A DNA stretch of 64,000 nt from NCBI RefSeq assembly GCF_015595025.1, contig NZ_JADNRL010000010.1:92348-156347 (forward strand). The letters run 5' to 3'. Of the stretch, positions 53,102 to 64,000 are shown piece by piece. The translations under genes were made by a program, and so were the position numbers. Positions within the stretch are counted from its first letter, which is position 1. Each line of letters opens with the position of its first letter. The stretch is from Halomonas sp. KAO (GTDB taxonomy: Bacteria > Pseudomonadota > Gammaproteobacteria > Pseudomonadales > Halomonadaceae). Under the pieces are notes generated by a model that saw only the letters and a list, made by a program, of their open reading frames with translations, did no database searches and was not told where the DNA came from.

Positions 53102-54178
53102 ATGACAGATCAACAGGTCAGCAACCTCAACGTCCTCTCCCAGGACGTGCTTATCACCCCGGAAGCCCTCAAGCAGGAGATTCCGCTTACCGACGTCGCC
53201 GAGCAGACCGTGATCGAAGGGCGCCATACCATCCAGCGCATCCTGGACGGCGAAGACCCGCGCCTGCTGGTGGTGGTGGGCCCCTGCTCCATCCACGACG
53301 TGGATGCCGCCCTCGACTATGCTCGCCGCCTGCGCCGCCTGGCCGACGAGGTGAAGGACAGCCTGTATATCGTGATGCGCGTCTACTTCGAGAAGCCGCG
53401 CACCACCGTCGGCTGGAAGGGGCTGATCAACGACCCCAACCTGAATGGCTCCTTCGAGATCGAGAAGGGCCTGCATACGGCCCGCAAGCTGCTGGTGGAG
53501 CTGTCCGAGATGGGCCTGCCGCTGGCTACCGAGGCACTCGACCCGATCTCGCCTCAGTACATTCAGGACTGCATCAGCTGGTCGGCCATCGGCGCACGCA
53601 CCACCGAATCCCAGACACACCGCGAGATGTCCTCGGGCCTCTCCTGCCCGGTCGGTTTCAAGAACGGCACCGACGGCAGCCTGGGTGTAGCGGTCAATGC
53701 CCTGCAGTCGGTGGCCCATCCGCACAACTTCCTGGGCATCGACTACAAGGGGCGGGTGGCCATCATTCGCACCCGCGGCAACGCCTACGGCCACGTGGTG
53801 CTGCGCGGCGGCAACGGCAAGCCCAACTACGACAGCGTCAGCGTGGCACTGGCAGAGCAGGAGCTCAACAAGGCCGGCATCAAGCCCAACATCATGATCG
53901 ACTGCTCCCACGCCAACTCCAACAAGGATGCGGCGCTGCAGCCGCTGGTGCTGGAGAACGTCACCAACCAGCTGCTCGACGGCAACCGTTCGATCATCGG
54001 CCTGATGGTCGAGTCCAATATCGGCTGGGGCAACCAGAAGCTGCCGGAGGATCTCGACCAGCTCCAGTACGGCGTTTCCATCACCGATGCCTGCATCGAC
54101 TGGGAGACCACCGAGCAGACATTCAAGGAGATGAACGAGAAGCTGGCACCGGTCCTGGCCAAGCGTATCGAGCGCTGA
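53102..54178 (+). CDS. aroG: 3-deoxy-7-phosphoheptulonate synthase (AroF/G/H type)
   Basis: A 358-residue class I DAHP synthase, the first enzyme of the shikimate pathway, joining PEP and erythrose 4-phosphate. Landmarks: VVGPCSIHD (metal Cys), YFEKPRTTVGWKGLINDPNLNGSFEI, GARTTESQTHREMSSGLS, GFKNGTDGSLGVAVNA, HPHNFLGID and DCSHANSNKD. Length fits AroF/AroG. The specific feedback type (Phe, Tyr or Trp) cannot be told from sequence here, so the symbol is provisional. A strong bidirectional hairpin follows. Confidence 0.94.
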   Translation: MTDQQVSNLNVLSQDVLITPEALKQEIPLTDVAEQTVIEGRHTIQRILDGEDPRLLVVVGPCSIHDVDAALDYARRLRRLADEVKDSLYIVMRVYFEKPRTTVGWKGLINDPNLNGSFEIEKGLHTARKLLVELSEMGLPLATEALDPISPQYIQDCISWSAIGARTTESQTHREMSSGLSCPVGFKNGTDGSLGVAVNALQSVAHPHNFLGIDYKGRVAIIRTRGNAYGHVVLRGGNGKPNYDSVSVALAEQELNKAGIKPNIMIDCSHANSNKDAALQPLVLENVTNQLLDGNRSIIGLMVESNIGWGNQKLPEDLDQLQYGVSITDACIDWETTEQTFKEMNEKLAPVLAKRIER

Positions 54179-54230
54179 TCGACACGGCCGATGGCGCCGG
54201 CCCACTCACCCGGTGCAGGCGCCTACCACG

Positions 54231-54265
54231 AAAGCCCACGACCGTCCGCGGCGTGGGCTTTCTCG
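54231..54265. terminator. Bidirectional terminator between aroG and xthA
   Basis: AAAGCCCACG (54231-54240) pairs with CGTGGGCTTT (54252-54261) across an 11-base loop, with A and T runs flanking. It separates two convergent genes. Confidence 0.8.
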
Positions 54266-54273
54266 TTATGCCA

Positions 54274-55110
54274 TCACGCTTTCGGCAGCGAAAGCTCGGC
54301 CCATACGGGGGCATGATCGGAGGGCTTCTGCATGCCGCGCAGCTCATAGTCGATGCCGGCGTCGACCACCTTCTCCGCCAGCGGCGCGGTCACCAGGATA
54401 TGGTCGATGCGCAGGCCTCGCTTCGGGTCGCGATCGAATCCCTTGGAGCGATAGTCGAACCAGCTGTAGCGGTCGGCCACCTCGGGATAGTGCAGCCGGT
54501 AGCTGTCCACCAGGCCCCAGGCCTTGATACCCGCCAGCCACTCACGCTCCACCGGCTGGAAACTGGTCTTGCCTTCGCGCAGCCAGCGCTTGCGATTGGC
54601 CTCGCCGATGCCGATATCGATATCCTCGGGCGAAATATTGAAATCGCCCATCACCGCCAGACGCTCGTCGGGGCGATGGTGGCGCTCGAGCAGCGACCCC
54701 AGCTGGGCATAGAACGCCCGCTTGTGGGGGAACTTCAGCGGGTGCTCGATATTCTCGCCCTGGGGGAAGTAACCATTCCATACCCTCAGCGGCTCACCGT
54801 CTGATAGCCGCAGGGTCACGCCGATCATGCGGCGCTGAGCCTCATCAGCGTCATCGGGAAAGCCGTAGTGGACCGCCTCGGGCTCGCCGCACTGGGCCGT
54901 ATCGAGCATCATCGCGACGCCGTAGTGCCCCTTCTGGCCATGGTAGACGACTCGATAGCCCAGCGCCTCCACCGCCTCGCGGGGAAACTCGGCGTCCTGC
55001 ACCTTGGTCTCCTGCAGACCGATCAGCGCCGGCCGCTGGGCCATGACCAATGCCTCCAGCTGATGAAGGCGCGCACGAATGCCATTGATATTGAACGATA
55101 CCAGACGCAT
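54274..55110 (-). CDS. xthA: Exonuclease III
   Basis: A 278-residue AP endonuclease/3' exonuclease for base-excision repair (E. coli XthA 268). [34 protein letters not shown], the [14 protein letters not shown] strand, [52 protein letters not shown] and the C-terminal [12 protein letters not shown] carry the catalytic residues. The ATG at 55110 overlaps the stop of the small basic gene by one base. Confidence 0.95.
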   Translation of the reverse strand: MRLVSFNINGIRARLHQLEALVMAQRPALIGLQETKVQDAEFPREAVEALGYRVVYHGQKGHYGVAMMLDTAQCGEPEAVHYGFPDDADEAQRRMIGVTLRLSDGEPLRVWNGYFPQGENIEHPLKFPHKRAFYAQLGSLLERHHRPDERLAVMGDFNISPEDIDIGIGEANRKRWLREGKTSFQPVEREWLAGIKAWGLVDSYRLHYPEVADRYSWFDYRSKGFDRDPKRGLRIDHILVTAPLAEKVVDAGIDYELRGMQKPSDHAPVWAELSLPKA

Positions 55111-55367
55111 CAGCTCGACGTTCCTCCCGGCTCCGGCCCCTCGCCGCCTTCGCGCTCGGGGTGAATGGCGATCTCCTGACCGGCCTCCTGGCGAGCCTGC
55201 TTGCGGGCGGCCTGAAGCTTGCGCTGCTGACGCTTCTTCTGGGTGTAGCGGGTCGACGAGGTGACCTGGTCGGGATTCTCGTGGCGCCACTTCTTGTAGT
55301 CCTTGCGCCGACCGGTACGAATCTGCACCTTGTCGGCCAGCGAACGGGTCTTCTTGCGACGTGTCAT
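55110..55367 (-). CDS. Small highly basic protein upstream of xthA
   Basis: An 85-residue protein, not assigned to a named family. [63 protein letters not shown] is dense in Lys/Arg; the end is Glu/Gly/Pro rich. The composition suggests nucleic-acid or ribosome binding. The ATG at 55367 has AGGAG seven bases upstream; an ATG two codons earlier is too close to it. It overlaps xthA by one base (TGATG) and is divergent from rhlB. Confidence 0.7.
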   Translation of the reverse strand: MTRRKKTRSLADKVQIRTGRRKDYKKWRHENPDQVTSSTRYTQKKRQQRKLQAARKQARQEAGQEIAIHPEREGGEGPEPGGTSS

Positions 55368-55439
55368 GGGCATACTCCTCTGCTGTGACGCGCATTCTAT
55401 CAGCCCTGCGCGGTGAGACGCGCCCTTCGTCGCATAGAC

Positions 55440-55448
55440 TGGTACAAT
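55440..55448 (+). promoter_or_regulatory. Extended -10 promoter of rhlB
   Basis: TGG-TACAAT is an extended -10 (TGn plus hexamer at 55443-55448). No good -35 is visible, as is common for this class. Transcription would start near 55455. Confidence 0.45.
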
Positions 55449-55499
55449 ACCCGTTTGCATGACATGACTACCCTATCGACACGGAAAGACAGCAAGCCT

Positions 55500-56774
55500 A
55501 TGAGCGAGTCGGAACAGACCACGGCCCCGGCCGAGAACCGCAAGCCCAAGCGTCGTCGTCGCAAGCCGCGCCGTCGCCAGTCGAACTGGGATCTGCGCCA
55601 GTTCCAGGTCACCCCGGTGGCCGGCAAGTGGCGCTTTCACGACTTCGACCTGCCCCTGCCGCTGATGCGAGCCATCCACGCGCTGGGCTTCGAGTACTGC
55701 ACCCCGATCCAGGCCGAGGTCCTCGGCCACACCCTGCTCGGCGGTGATATCGTCGGCAAGGCCCAGACCGGCACCGGCAAGACCGCCGCCTTCCTGATCT
55801 CGATCCTGGCCTACTTCCTCGAGGAGGAGCGCCCCAATGGCCAGAAGCCGGGCGCACCCCGCGCGCTGGTCGTGGCACCGACCCGCGAGCTCGCCCTGCA
55901 GATCGAGAAGGACGCCAAGGCCCTGGCACGCTTTACCGACCTCAAGGTGGCAAGCGTGGTGGGCGGCATGGACTACCAGAAGCAGCGCGAGGCCCTCGAC
56001 GGCAAGCTCGATATCCTGGTGGCCACCCCGGGTCGCCTGCTCGACTTCCATCAGAAGCGCGATGTCGACCTCACCCAGGTCGAGGTGCTGGTCCTCGATG
56101 AAGCCGACCGCATGCTCTCCATGGGCTTTATCCCCGACGTCAAGCGGATCATCCGCCATACGCCGAAGAAGGAGGAGCGCCAGACCTTCCTGTTCTCGGC
56201 CACCTTCACCGAGGATATCCTCCAGCTGGCCAGCCAGTGGACCCATGAGCCGGCCCATGTCGAGATCGCCGTCACCGTCGACAACGCCGCCGACATCGAT
56301 CAGCGGGTCTATATGGTCGGCGATGCGGAGAAGCAGCGCCTGCTGGTCAAGCTGCTCCAGCAGGAGAGCTTTGACCGGGTGATGGTGTTCGGCAACCGCC
56401 GCGACCTGGTGCGCAAGCTCGATGAGCTGCTACGCAAGGCGGGCATCGACGTGGCCATGCTCTCCGGCGATGTCCCCCAGAACCAGCGCATCGAGACCCT
56501 CGAGAAGTTCCGTGCCGGCGAGATCCAGGTCCTGGTGGCCACCGATGTGGCCGGCCGTGGCATCCATATCGAGGATGTCAGCCACGTGATCAACTACACC
56601 CTGCCGGAAGATCCGGAGGACTACGTCCACCGCATCGGCCGCACCGGCCGCGCCGGCGCCAAGGGGGTATCCATCAGCTTCGTGGGCGAGGAGGACGCCT
56701 TCTCGCTGCCCGAGATCGAGCGCTATATCGACGACAAGCTGCCCTGCGAGCATCCGCCCGAAGGGCTTCTGTAA
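55500..56774 (+). CDS. rhlB: DEAD-box RNA helicase RhlB
   Basis: A 424-residue DEAD-box ATPase, probably RhlB. A Lys/Arg-rich N-terminal stretch ([12 protein letters not shown]) precedes the core. Motifs: [26 protein letters not shown] (Q motif), [63 protein letters not shown]. It unwinds RNA, typically with the degradosome. The start is uncertain: ATG 55500 is preferred, but ATG 55464 or an earlier frame would extend the basic region. dinG starts six bases after its stop. Confidence 0.85.
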   Translation: MSESEQTTAPAENRKPKRRRRKPRRRQSNWDLRQFQVTPVAGKWRFHDFDLPLPLMRAIHALGFEYCTPIQAEVLGHTLLGGDIVGKAQTGTGKTAAFLISILAYFLEEERPNGQKPGAPRALVVAPTRELALQIEKDAKALARFTDLKVASVVGGMDYQKQREALDGKLDILVATPGRLLDFHQKRDVDLTQVEVLVLDEADRMLSMGFIPDVKRIIRHTPKKEERQTFLFSATFTEDILQLASQWTHEPAHVEIAVTVDNAADIDQRVYMVGDAEKQRLLVKLLQQESFDRVMVFGNRRDLVRKLDELLRKAGIDVAMLSGDVPQNQRIETLEKFRAGEIQVLVATDVAGRGIHIEDVSHVINYTLPEDPEDYVHRIGRTGRAGAKGVSISFVGEEDAFSLPEIERYIDDKLPCEHPPEGLL

Positions 56775-56780
56775 CTCACG

Positions 56781-58925
<2,145 letters not shown>

Positions 58926-59962
58926 GGACTCTTCCGCCGCCTCGTCATGCCCCCAGGCGTGGGCCAGCCGGTCGAGCCTCGACCAGTCGTCGTCCTTGCC
59001 ACTGCGCTTCGCCACTTCCCGCCAGGCGGCCAGTGCCCGCTCGCGATCGCGAGCCCGCTCCCAGGCCTGGGCCAGCAGCCGTCGATTCGCCTCGCTGTCC
59101 GCAAGCTCACCCGACGCCAGTGCCGCCTCGAGGTGCTCGGCGGCACGCGCCGGGGTACCGCCGGCGAGGTGCAGCTCGATCAGGCGGCGCAGATCCTCGG
59201 CGCCACTCAGAAGGCCGGCACGCCAGCCCGCCTCCCAGATGGCGGCCGCTCGCCCGGCATCGCCCAGCCGCTGAGCCAGGGCCGCCGCCTCGCGCCAGCG
59301 CGCCGGGTCGCGGCTTTCGGTCAGCCCGCTAGCGAGCAGGGAAAGCGCCGCCTCGTCCCGGCCGGCGCGGCGCAGCACGACACTGGCCAGGGCACGCTGG
59401 CGATCGTCGAGTTGCGGCGCCAGCTCCCGCGCCTGCTGCACCCGATCGGCGGCCTCCTCCCAGCGCTCGAGGTGTGCCAGGGAGCGCGCCAGCTGCCAGT
59501 AATCGCGCGGCTCGCCCGCGTGACGTCCCAGCCACTCCGCCAACAGCTCGCTCCCCCGTTCGCGATCGCCGGCGGCCAGCCGCAGGCGAGCCTCGTCGCG
59601 CAGCCAACGATCGTGCTGCTGCGCCTCGATGCCCTCGACACCGCGCGCCTCGGCGAGGTAGTTCGCTGCCGCCACAGGCTCCTCCTGCTGCATCATCGCG
59701 CCGGCGGCTAGCTGCAGGTAGAGGGCCTGCGCCCAGCGGTCGCCGGCATTGCCCCCGGCCAGGCGCCGTGCCTGGGCCAGGGCACGCGCCTCCACCGCCG
59801 CGGCCTCCCCCTCCTGGAGTGCCACTTCCAGCTGCTGGAGGTCGTCGATAAAGCTGGCCTTGAGCGGAGGAGCCGCCTGGGCCAGCGGAACGCCCACCAG
59901 CCAGCAGAACAGCAAAGCGGAAAAAGAGAGCAGGGTGTAGCGCATGGGAGTCTCCTCGCGAC

Positions 59963-60709
59963 TCATCTCAGCTTGAACTCCAGGCGCTGGCGTGCCCGCC
60001 GAAGCCCCTGGGCCGGCTCGAAGCGCCAGCGCGACACCGACCGGCGCGCCGCCTCGTCGAAGACGCTGGTGGGTCGCGCCGAGAGCACCTTGATGCTGCC
60101 CGGATCCACGCTGCCATCGGGCCGAATGACGAACGCAAGCTCGACATACCCCTCGAGACCACGGCGCTGGGCCCGAGACGGATACTCGGGTGGCACGCGA
60201 CTGGTGGGGGCGATCTGGCCCACGTCGACCGGCTCGCGACTGACGGGCTTGGCCACCGCCTCGGCGGGACTCGCTGCCGCCGAGGAGGGCGTCGAAGTGG
60301 GGGCAGGCGCGGGGGCCGGAGTTGGGGCCGGCTCCGCTCGAGGCTCCTGACGCGGCTCGGGCGGCGGTTCAGGGGACACTTCGGCCAGCTCGGGAAGCGA
60401 GCTGTCCAGCTCGACTGGCGCCGGCTCCTCGGCCGGCAACTCCGGCTCGGGCAGGGCCAGAGCGGTGTTCGGCACGGGTGCCGGCTCCGGCAGTGGCGGT
60501 GGCGTGGCGGCAGGCGGCATCACGGCAGGGGGCTCGCTGACAGGTTCAGCCGCTTCGGGCTCCGGCTCCGGCGCCAGCTCTGTCATCGTCAGGCGCATCT
60601 CCTGTACCTCGATATCCGGCTCAGGGGGAGAGACCAGCAGCGCCAGCAGCCAGAACAGCAGCAGTGCCATGCCGGCACCGGCCAGCACCGAGAGCAGAAC
60701 TCGCCTCAT
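59963..60709 (-). CDS. tonB: TonB-family energy transducer
   Basis: A 248-residue TonB-type protein. N-terminal anchor SVLAGAGMALLLFWLLALLV; a long Pro/Glu/Ala-rich spacer (about residues 30-160); and the C-terminal TonB domain starting near 170 (TSRVPPEYPSRAQRRGLEGYVELAFVIRPDGSVDPGSIKVLSARPTSVFDEAARRSVSRWRF). It couples the proton gradient to outer-membrane receptors. It overlaps exbD by four bases. TonB2-type placement. Confidence 0.92.
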   Translation of the reverse strand: MRRVLLSVLAGAGMALLLFWLLALLVSPPEPDIEVQEMRLTMTELAPEPEPEAAEPVSEPPAVMPPAATPPPLPEPAPVPNTALALPEPELPAEEPAPVELDSSLPELAEVSPEPPPEPRQEPRAEPAPTPAPAPAPTSTPSSAAASPAEAVAKPVSREPVDVGQIAPTSRVPPEYPSRAQRRGLEGYVELAFVIRPDGSVDPGSIKVLSARPTSVFDEAARRSVSRWRFEPAQGLRRARQRLEFKLR

Positions 60710-61116
60710 GACGACCCTCGAGTCGCCGCCACGGCGACATTGTCCACACCGGCCTGGCGGATACGATCCATCACCTCGATCAGCAGCCCGGTGGTCGACT
60801 CGCGGTCGGCCTGGATCACCACGCCCCCCTCATCGCTGACCAGGCCGGCCACGGCGTCGCCGACGCGATGGGCATCCACCGGCTCGCCGTCGACCCACAC
60901 CGCTCCCTCGGGAGTGATGGCCACCATCAGCTGGGCATCCGGCCGGGGCGAGGCGGCACTCGACTCGGGGCGGTCGATCTCCACCCCGCTCTCCTTGATA
61001 AAGCTGGTGGTCACGATAAAGAAGATCAACATGATAAAGACCACGTCGAGCATCGGGGTCAGATTGATCTCACCGCTATCCCCGGCGTCACCGGCAAGCG
61101 TACGGCGTCTACGCAT
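60706..61116 (-). CDS. exbD: Biopolymer transport protein ExbD
   Basis: A 136-residue ExbD/TolR. One membrane helix with the essential Asp (INLTPMLDVVFIMLIFFIVTTSFI) and a periplasmic domain ending IRQAGVDNVAVAATRGSS. It is part of the proton-driven motor with ExbB. The start MRRRRTLAG at 61116 overlaps the exbB stop by eight bases; longer in-frame extensions have no signal. Confidence 0.93.
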   Translation of the reverse strand: MRRRRTLAGDAGDSGEINLTPMLDVVFIMLIFFIVTTSFIKESGVEIDRPESSAASPRPDAQLMVAITPEGAVWVDGEPVDAHRVGDAVAGLVSDEGGVVIQADRESTTGLLIEVMDRIRQAGVDNVAVAATRGSS

Positions 61117-61645
61117 CGTTCTCCTCCACGGCACGGGCCAGTCGGTCATGCAGCCGCTGATCCTCGCGCCGAATGACCTGTTCCAGCCGAGTGGTAAACA
61201 GCAGCCCCACCACCGCCACCGCCATGCCCGCCAGGGTCGGCAGGGTGGCCCGAGCCACGCCATCGGCCATGGCGCGTGCCTGGCTGGTATCACTCAGCGC
61301 CAGGCTGTCGAAGACGGTAATCATCCCGGTGACGGTGCCCAGCAGACCCAACAGCGGGCAGAGCGCCACCAGCAGCTTGAGCCAGGGCAGCGGCCGACGC
61401 AGCCGGGCGATCAGTTCGCTGGCCCACACCTCGCGAACGGTCAGGGCACTCCAGCTATGGTGGTCGGCGCGCTGTGCCCAGCGCCGGACCAGCCTGCGCC
61501 GAGCACGCCGATAAGTGAGTCGAAAGAACAGCACCCGCTCCAGCGCCAGGCTGAACAGCAGCGCCGCCACGGCGGCGATGCCCACCAGCACGACGCCACC
61601 GGCGTCAATCAGCCGTGCCAGGGGCTCAAGCCATAGCGGCAGCAT
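61109..61645 (-). CDS. exbB: Proton channel subunit ExbB (ExbB2-like)
   Basis: A 178-residue MotA/TolQ/ExbB protein with three helices: LIDAGGVVLVGIAAVAALLFSLALE, the LPWLKLLVALCPLLGLLGTVTGMITVFDSL pair and ARATLPTLAGMAVAVVGLLF. It forms the stator channel with ExbD. The ATG at 61645 overlaps the upstream TtpC-like gene by 20 bases; AAGGAG is ten bases upstream. Confidence 0.92.
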   Translation of the reverse strand: MLPLWLEPLARLIDAGGVVLVGIAAVAALLFSLALERVLFFRLTYRRARRRLVRRWAQRADHHSWSALTVREVWASELIARLRRPLPWLKLLVALCPLLGLLGTVTGMITVFDSLALSDTSQARAMADGVARATLPTLAGMAVAVVGLLFTTRLEQVIRREDQRLHDRLARAVEENDA

Positions 61646-63020
61646 GCGGCCCTTTCTCCTTGGCGGTAATGGCGGGGCGGCGATGCTCCAGTCGCTCGGC
61701 CAGGGCGGCACTGGCCTGCCCCTCCACCACGCCGGCCAGCTGACGACTGCGGCCGGCCAGGGCGGTGTGGGCAAACAGCAGGGGCACCGCGGTGATCAGC
61801 CCCAGCACGGTCGTCACCAGTGCCTGACTGATGCCGCCCGCCATTAGCTGTGGGTCGCCGGTGCCGAAGACGGTGATGGCCTGGAAGGTCACGATCATCC
61901 CGGTGACGGTGCCCAGCAGCCCCAGCAGCGGAGCCACCGCGGCCAGCAGCTTGACCAGCGGTTGGCCCCTCTCTAGACGCGGCAGCTCGGCCAGCACCGC
62001 CTCGTCGAGACGTGCCTCCAGCGCTTCCGGCATGGGATCATCGGAAAGCGCCCGGAAGCGCAGCAACACACGGCCCAGGGGGTTGTCATCACGCAACTGA
62101 TCCAGCGTCGTCAGTTGACGACGCAGCGCCACGCTGACCCTGAGCAGGTAGCCATACTGCAACAGCGCCACCAACAGGCCAAAGGCGCCCAGGCCCACCA
62201 CCACATAACCGACGACGCCCCCCTGCTGGAAACGCTCTTGCAGGCTGGGGCGCTGTGCCAGGGCCTCGATCACCTGCCCTCCGGTCGGGTCCAGGGCGAT
62301 GCGCTCGCCCTCGCCTGCCTGGAAGGCGGCAAGCTGCTGGGCCACCTCGTTGGGCGTACGCGTCACCGTGGCCAGTGCGCCCTCTTCGGCGCCACGTTCG
62401 AGCAGATCCCCGGCGGCGAAGGCTGCCAGATCCCCCAGCCGCACGACCTCGCGGGGTGCGATCTCACCGCTGTTGGCAGCCACCGGAGCCTCGAAGGCGC
62501 GTATGCGGCCGGTCTCGACCGTCAGGGCAATAAGGGAATCGGCGAGACTCTCGAGGTGCTCGGGGCGCAACACCTCGACGTCATTCAGTCGCGGCGGCAG
62601 CTCGGCACCGCCCACGGTAAGCCAGCTCTCGGCTAGGGCATCACGCAGCTCTCCGCTATGGCGGGCCAGCACCTTCAGCACCGCCGTCAGGTCGTCGCCC
62701 TGCTCGGCCTGGCGGCTATCGAGGGCCTCTCGGCGAGACTGCAGCTCGGCCTGACGGGATTCGAGCTCGGCATGTCGCGACTCGACCTCGGCATAAGCCT
62801 GCCGCGCCTCCTCCAGGGCCGCTTCCAGTGCATCACGGTCCTCGACCAGCTCGGCCAGCCGCGCGGCATCCCGCGCCTCCGCGGCCTCCCGCTCGGCGCG
62901 CAGGGTGGTCAACGGATCGCTCTGGGCCGCCGCGGGCAGCATCGTCGCCAATAGCACAGCTCCCAGAACCAGTGCCACGACACGCTTCAGACTGGGGTTG
63001 CTCTTGATGCTGGTATTCAT
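61626..63020 (-). CDS. TtpC-like MotA/TolQ/ExbB protein with coiled-coil periplasmic domain
   Basis: A 464-residue ExbB-superfamily protein with an added N-terminal half. Signal peptide about residues 1-32 (VVALVLGAVLLATMLPAAA), then a coiled coil (about 40-105; repeated Ala/Glu/Arg heptads such as AELESRQAELQSRREALDSRQ), a globular periplasmic part, a helix (GVVGYVVVGLGAFGLLVALLQYGYLL), and an ExbB core LVKLLAAVAPLLGLLGTVTGMIVTFQAI plus VTTVLGLITAVPLLFAH. This matches TtpC of the Vibrio TonB2 system. Overlaps DUF3450 start by ATGA and exbB by 20 bases. Confidence 0.88.
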   Translation of the reverse strand: MNTSIKSNPSLKRVVALVLGAVLLATMLPAAAQSDPLTTLRAEREAAEARDAARLAELVEDRDALEAALEEARQAYAEVESRHAELESRQAELQSRREALDSRQAEQGDDLTAVLKVLARHSGELRDALAESWLTVGGAELPPRLNDVEVLRPEHLESLADSLIALTVETGRIRAFEAPVAANSGEIAPREVVRLGDLAAFAAGDLLERGAEEGALATVTRTPNEVAQQLAAFQAGEGERIALDPTGGQVIEALAQRPSLQERFQQGGVVGYVVVGLGAFGLLVALLQYGYLLRVSVALRRQLTTLDQLRDDNPLGRVLLRFRALSDDPMPEALEARLDEAVLAELPRLERGQPLVKLLAAVAPLLGLLGTVTGMIVTFQAITVFGTGDPQLMAGGISQALVTTVLGLITAVPLLFAHTALAGRSRQLAGVVEGQASAALAERLEHRRPAITAKEKGPHAAAMA

Positions 63021-63796
63021 AAGACGTGCTCCGCGTCGACCGGCGTCACCGGGTGGGAGACCGGTAGGGTAAGCAACTCCGGCGCCCGCTGGTCGCGGGC
63101 GATACGCAGCCCATGGCGCAGCTCGACTCGCTCGGCCTCAGCCAGTGGCTGCCAGCGCTGCTCGTCGGAGCGCCAAACGGCGCCCTGATGTCCATCGGGC
63201 GTCAGATAATAGAGCCCCACGCGACCCAGGCGGAAAAAGTCCACCTCTCGGCGCACCTCCCCCTCCTCCAGGGTGCCGCGCCAGGCATCGAGCTCGCGAC
63301 CATAGTTCAGCTCGGCGCGCCAGGCGGCCAGGGTGCGGTCCAGGCGCTGCGCCGTGGAAAGGTCGGGATCTGCCATGCCACTCTCGAGTCCCTCGACCCG
63401 TGCCAGACGCTCCTGCTTCAGGAAGGGAAGGTCACCCTCCACCCAGGCCCTCAACCGCGACAACAACCCCTGCTCAACCGCCGGCAAGGTTTCACGGGTC
63501 TCGACCAGGGCATCCAGGGCCGCTTCGCGGGTCGCCAGGCGCTCGGCCTGGCGCTCGAGACGCGGCGTCAGGCTCTCGCTGTCCGCCCGAAGGCGTCGCG
63601 TCTCGGCTTCCAGGCGACGCAGCTCGGCCAGCATCTCGCGACTGGCGTCATCGGCGGCATCGATGCGCACCTGCAACTCGGCCTGAACACGCTGTGCCTC
63701 GCTGGCTTCCTCTATCAGCTCCTGCCCCATCAGGGGTGTGGTGACGAGCAGAAGGCCAGCAGCCCCCAATAACAGAGTGGATCGAATCCTCTTCAC
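63017..63796 (-). CDS. DUF3450 periplasmic coiled-coil protein
   Basis: A 259-residue exported protein of the DUF3450 family found beside TtpC/ExbB2/ExbD2/TonB2. GTG start at 63796 with GGGAG six bases upstream; signal peptide STLLLGAAGLLLVTTPLMG. A coiled coil follows (about 30-95, ELRRLEAETRRLRADSESLTPRLERQAERLATREAALDAL), then a globular end (LGRVGLYYLTPDGHQGAVWRSDEQRWQPL). It overlaps the next gene as ATGA. It leads the operon and is probably a periplasmic partner of the motor. Confidence 0.87.
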   Translation of the reverse strand: MKRIRSTLLLGAAGLLLVTTPLMGQELIEEASEAQRVQAELQVRIDAADDASREMLAELRRLEAETRRLRADSESLTPRLERQAERLATREAALDALVETRETLPAVEQGLLSRLRAWVEGDLPFLKQERLARVEGLESGMADPDLSTAQRLDRTLAAWRAELNYGRELDAWRGTLEEGEVRREVDFFRLGRVGLYYLTPDGHQGAVWRSDEQRWQPLAEAERVELRHGLRIARDQRAPELLTLPVSHPVTPVDAEHVL

Positions 63797-63845
63797 GTCA
63801 GGCTCCCTGGCTCCGTGACGAATGGCGAACGGATGCTCTCACAAG

Positions 63846-63899
63846 TGATAATAGTTATCAATCATTGAAAACCCTTAAAATATAATGATAATAAGTCTC
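63846..63899. promoter_or_regulatory. Two Fur-box-like sites between the TonB2 operon and a divergent gene
   Basis: The 19 bases at 63881-63899 match the Fur consensus (GATAATGATAATCATTATC) at 15 of 19 positions, and 63847-63865 at 12 of 19. A rightward promoter TTGAAA (63865-63870), 16 bases, GATAAT (63887-63892) overlaps the better site. Confidence 0.6.
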
Positions 63900-63976
63900 A
63901 AATGTATCGCTGTCTCGCTACGGCTATCAGGGCCGATATACCCCTGACATGGTCGACAACCTTCCCGATGGATACC

Positions 63977-64000
63977 ATGCCTCGCACCCTCTTGACGCTC
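63977..64000 (+). CDS. Start of a divergent gene, cut by the window edge
   Basis: ATG at 63977 opens a frame of eight codons (MPRTLLTL) in the last bases. The basic then hydrophobic start could be a signal peptide. Given Fur-like sites upstream and the divergent TonB2 operon, a TonB-dependent receptor is a reasonable guess, but nothing beyond the first codons is visible. Confidence 0.35.

Overview
The window is a high-GC gammaproteobacterial chromosome segment, most likely from Halomonas or a close relative. The evidence is the block rpoE-rseA-rseB-mucD-lepA-lepB-rnc-era-recO-pdxJ-acpS next to gacS-cysM-rlmD-relA-mazG-ppc (Pseudomonas-like order), a TtpC-type TonB2 cluster, and DinG, RhlB and AmpG homologues. 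Identification is by protein recognition alone; no search was run. No rRNA, tRNA or CRISPR was seen.

Layout. (1) 1-1356: right part of an IS481-family element that abuts an exported unknown protein at a CTAG target. (2) 1521-8193: yejK, an ABC exporter, then a leftward metallophosphoesterase-DUF1294-polB operon in which polB is broken by one extra G in a run of eight, then a cupin. (3) 8394-11970: MoxR ATPase plus VWA protein, then SatD-like plus DUF3307 genes preceded by three evenly spaced operator-like palindromes. (4) 12015-16185: CoA transferase, proS, lytic transglycosylase. (5) 16195-17813: a two-gene unit encoding a Tat-exported Arg/Ser/Pro/His-rich small protein and an HprK-like kinase fused to a PqqD-like domain; this is the best candidate for an undescribed system. 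(6) 18105-21383: LysR/SDR/EamA cassette, a gene-poor stretch, and a 36-residue CcoM-like membrane protein behind an Anr/FNR site. (7) 21512-31049: FKBP isomerase, rfaH, ampG, SEC-C/TPR protein, ABC1 kinase, topB, ketopantoate-reductase-like gene, outer-membrane-type protein. (8) 31170-52778: a long, mostly leftward housekeeping block (central metabolism, stringent response, RNA and protein processing, envelope stress), with gacS running rightward inside it. (9) 53102-58925: DAHP synthase, xthA, a small basic protein, rhlB, dinG. (10) 58878-63796: TonB2 system (DUF3450, TtpC-like, ExbB, ExbD, TonB, TPR) with Fur-box-like sites upstream, and the first codons of a divergent gene at the right edge.

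Functional threads: envelope stress and quality control (RpoE/RseA/RseB/MucD), cell-wall turnover (AmpG, lytic transglycosylase), stringent response (RelA, MazG), and iron-linked energised transport (TonB2). Many genes overlap by ATGA or TGATG junctions, which indicates translational coupling. Some start codons (proS-adjacent transglycosylase, rhlB, polB, CoA transferase) were chosen by judgement and are flagged.
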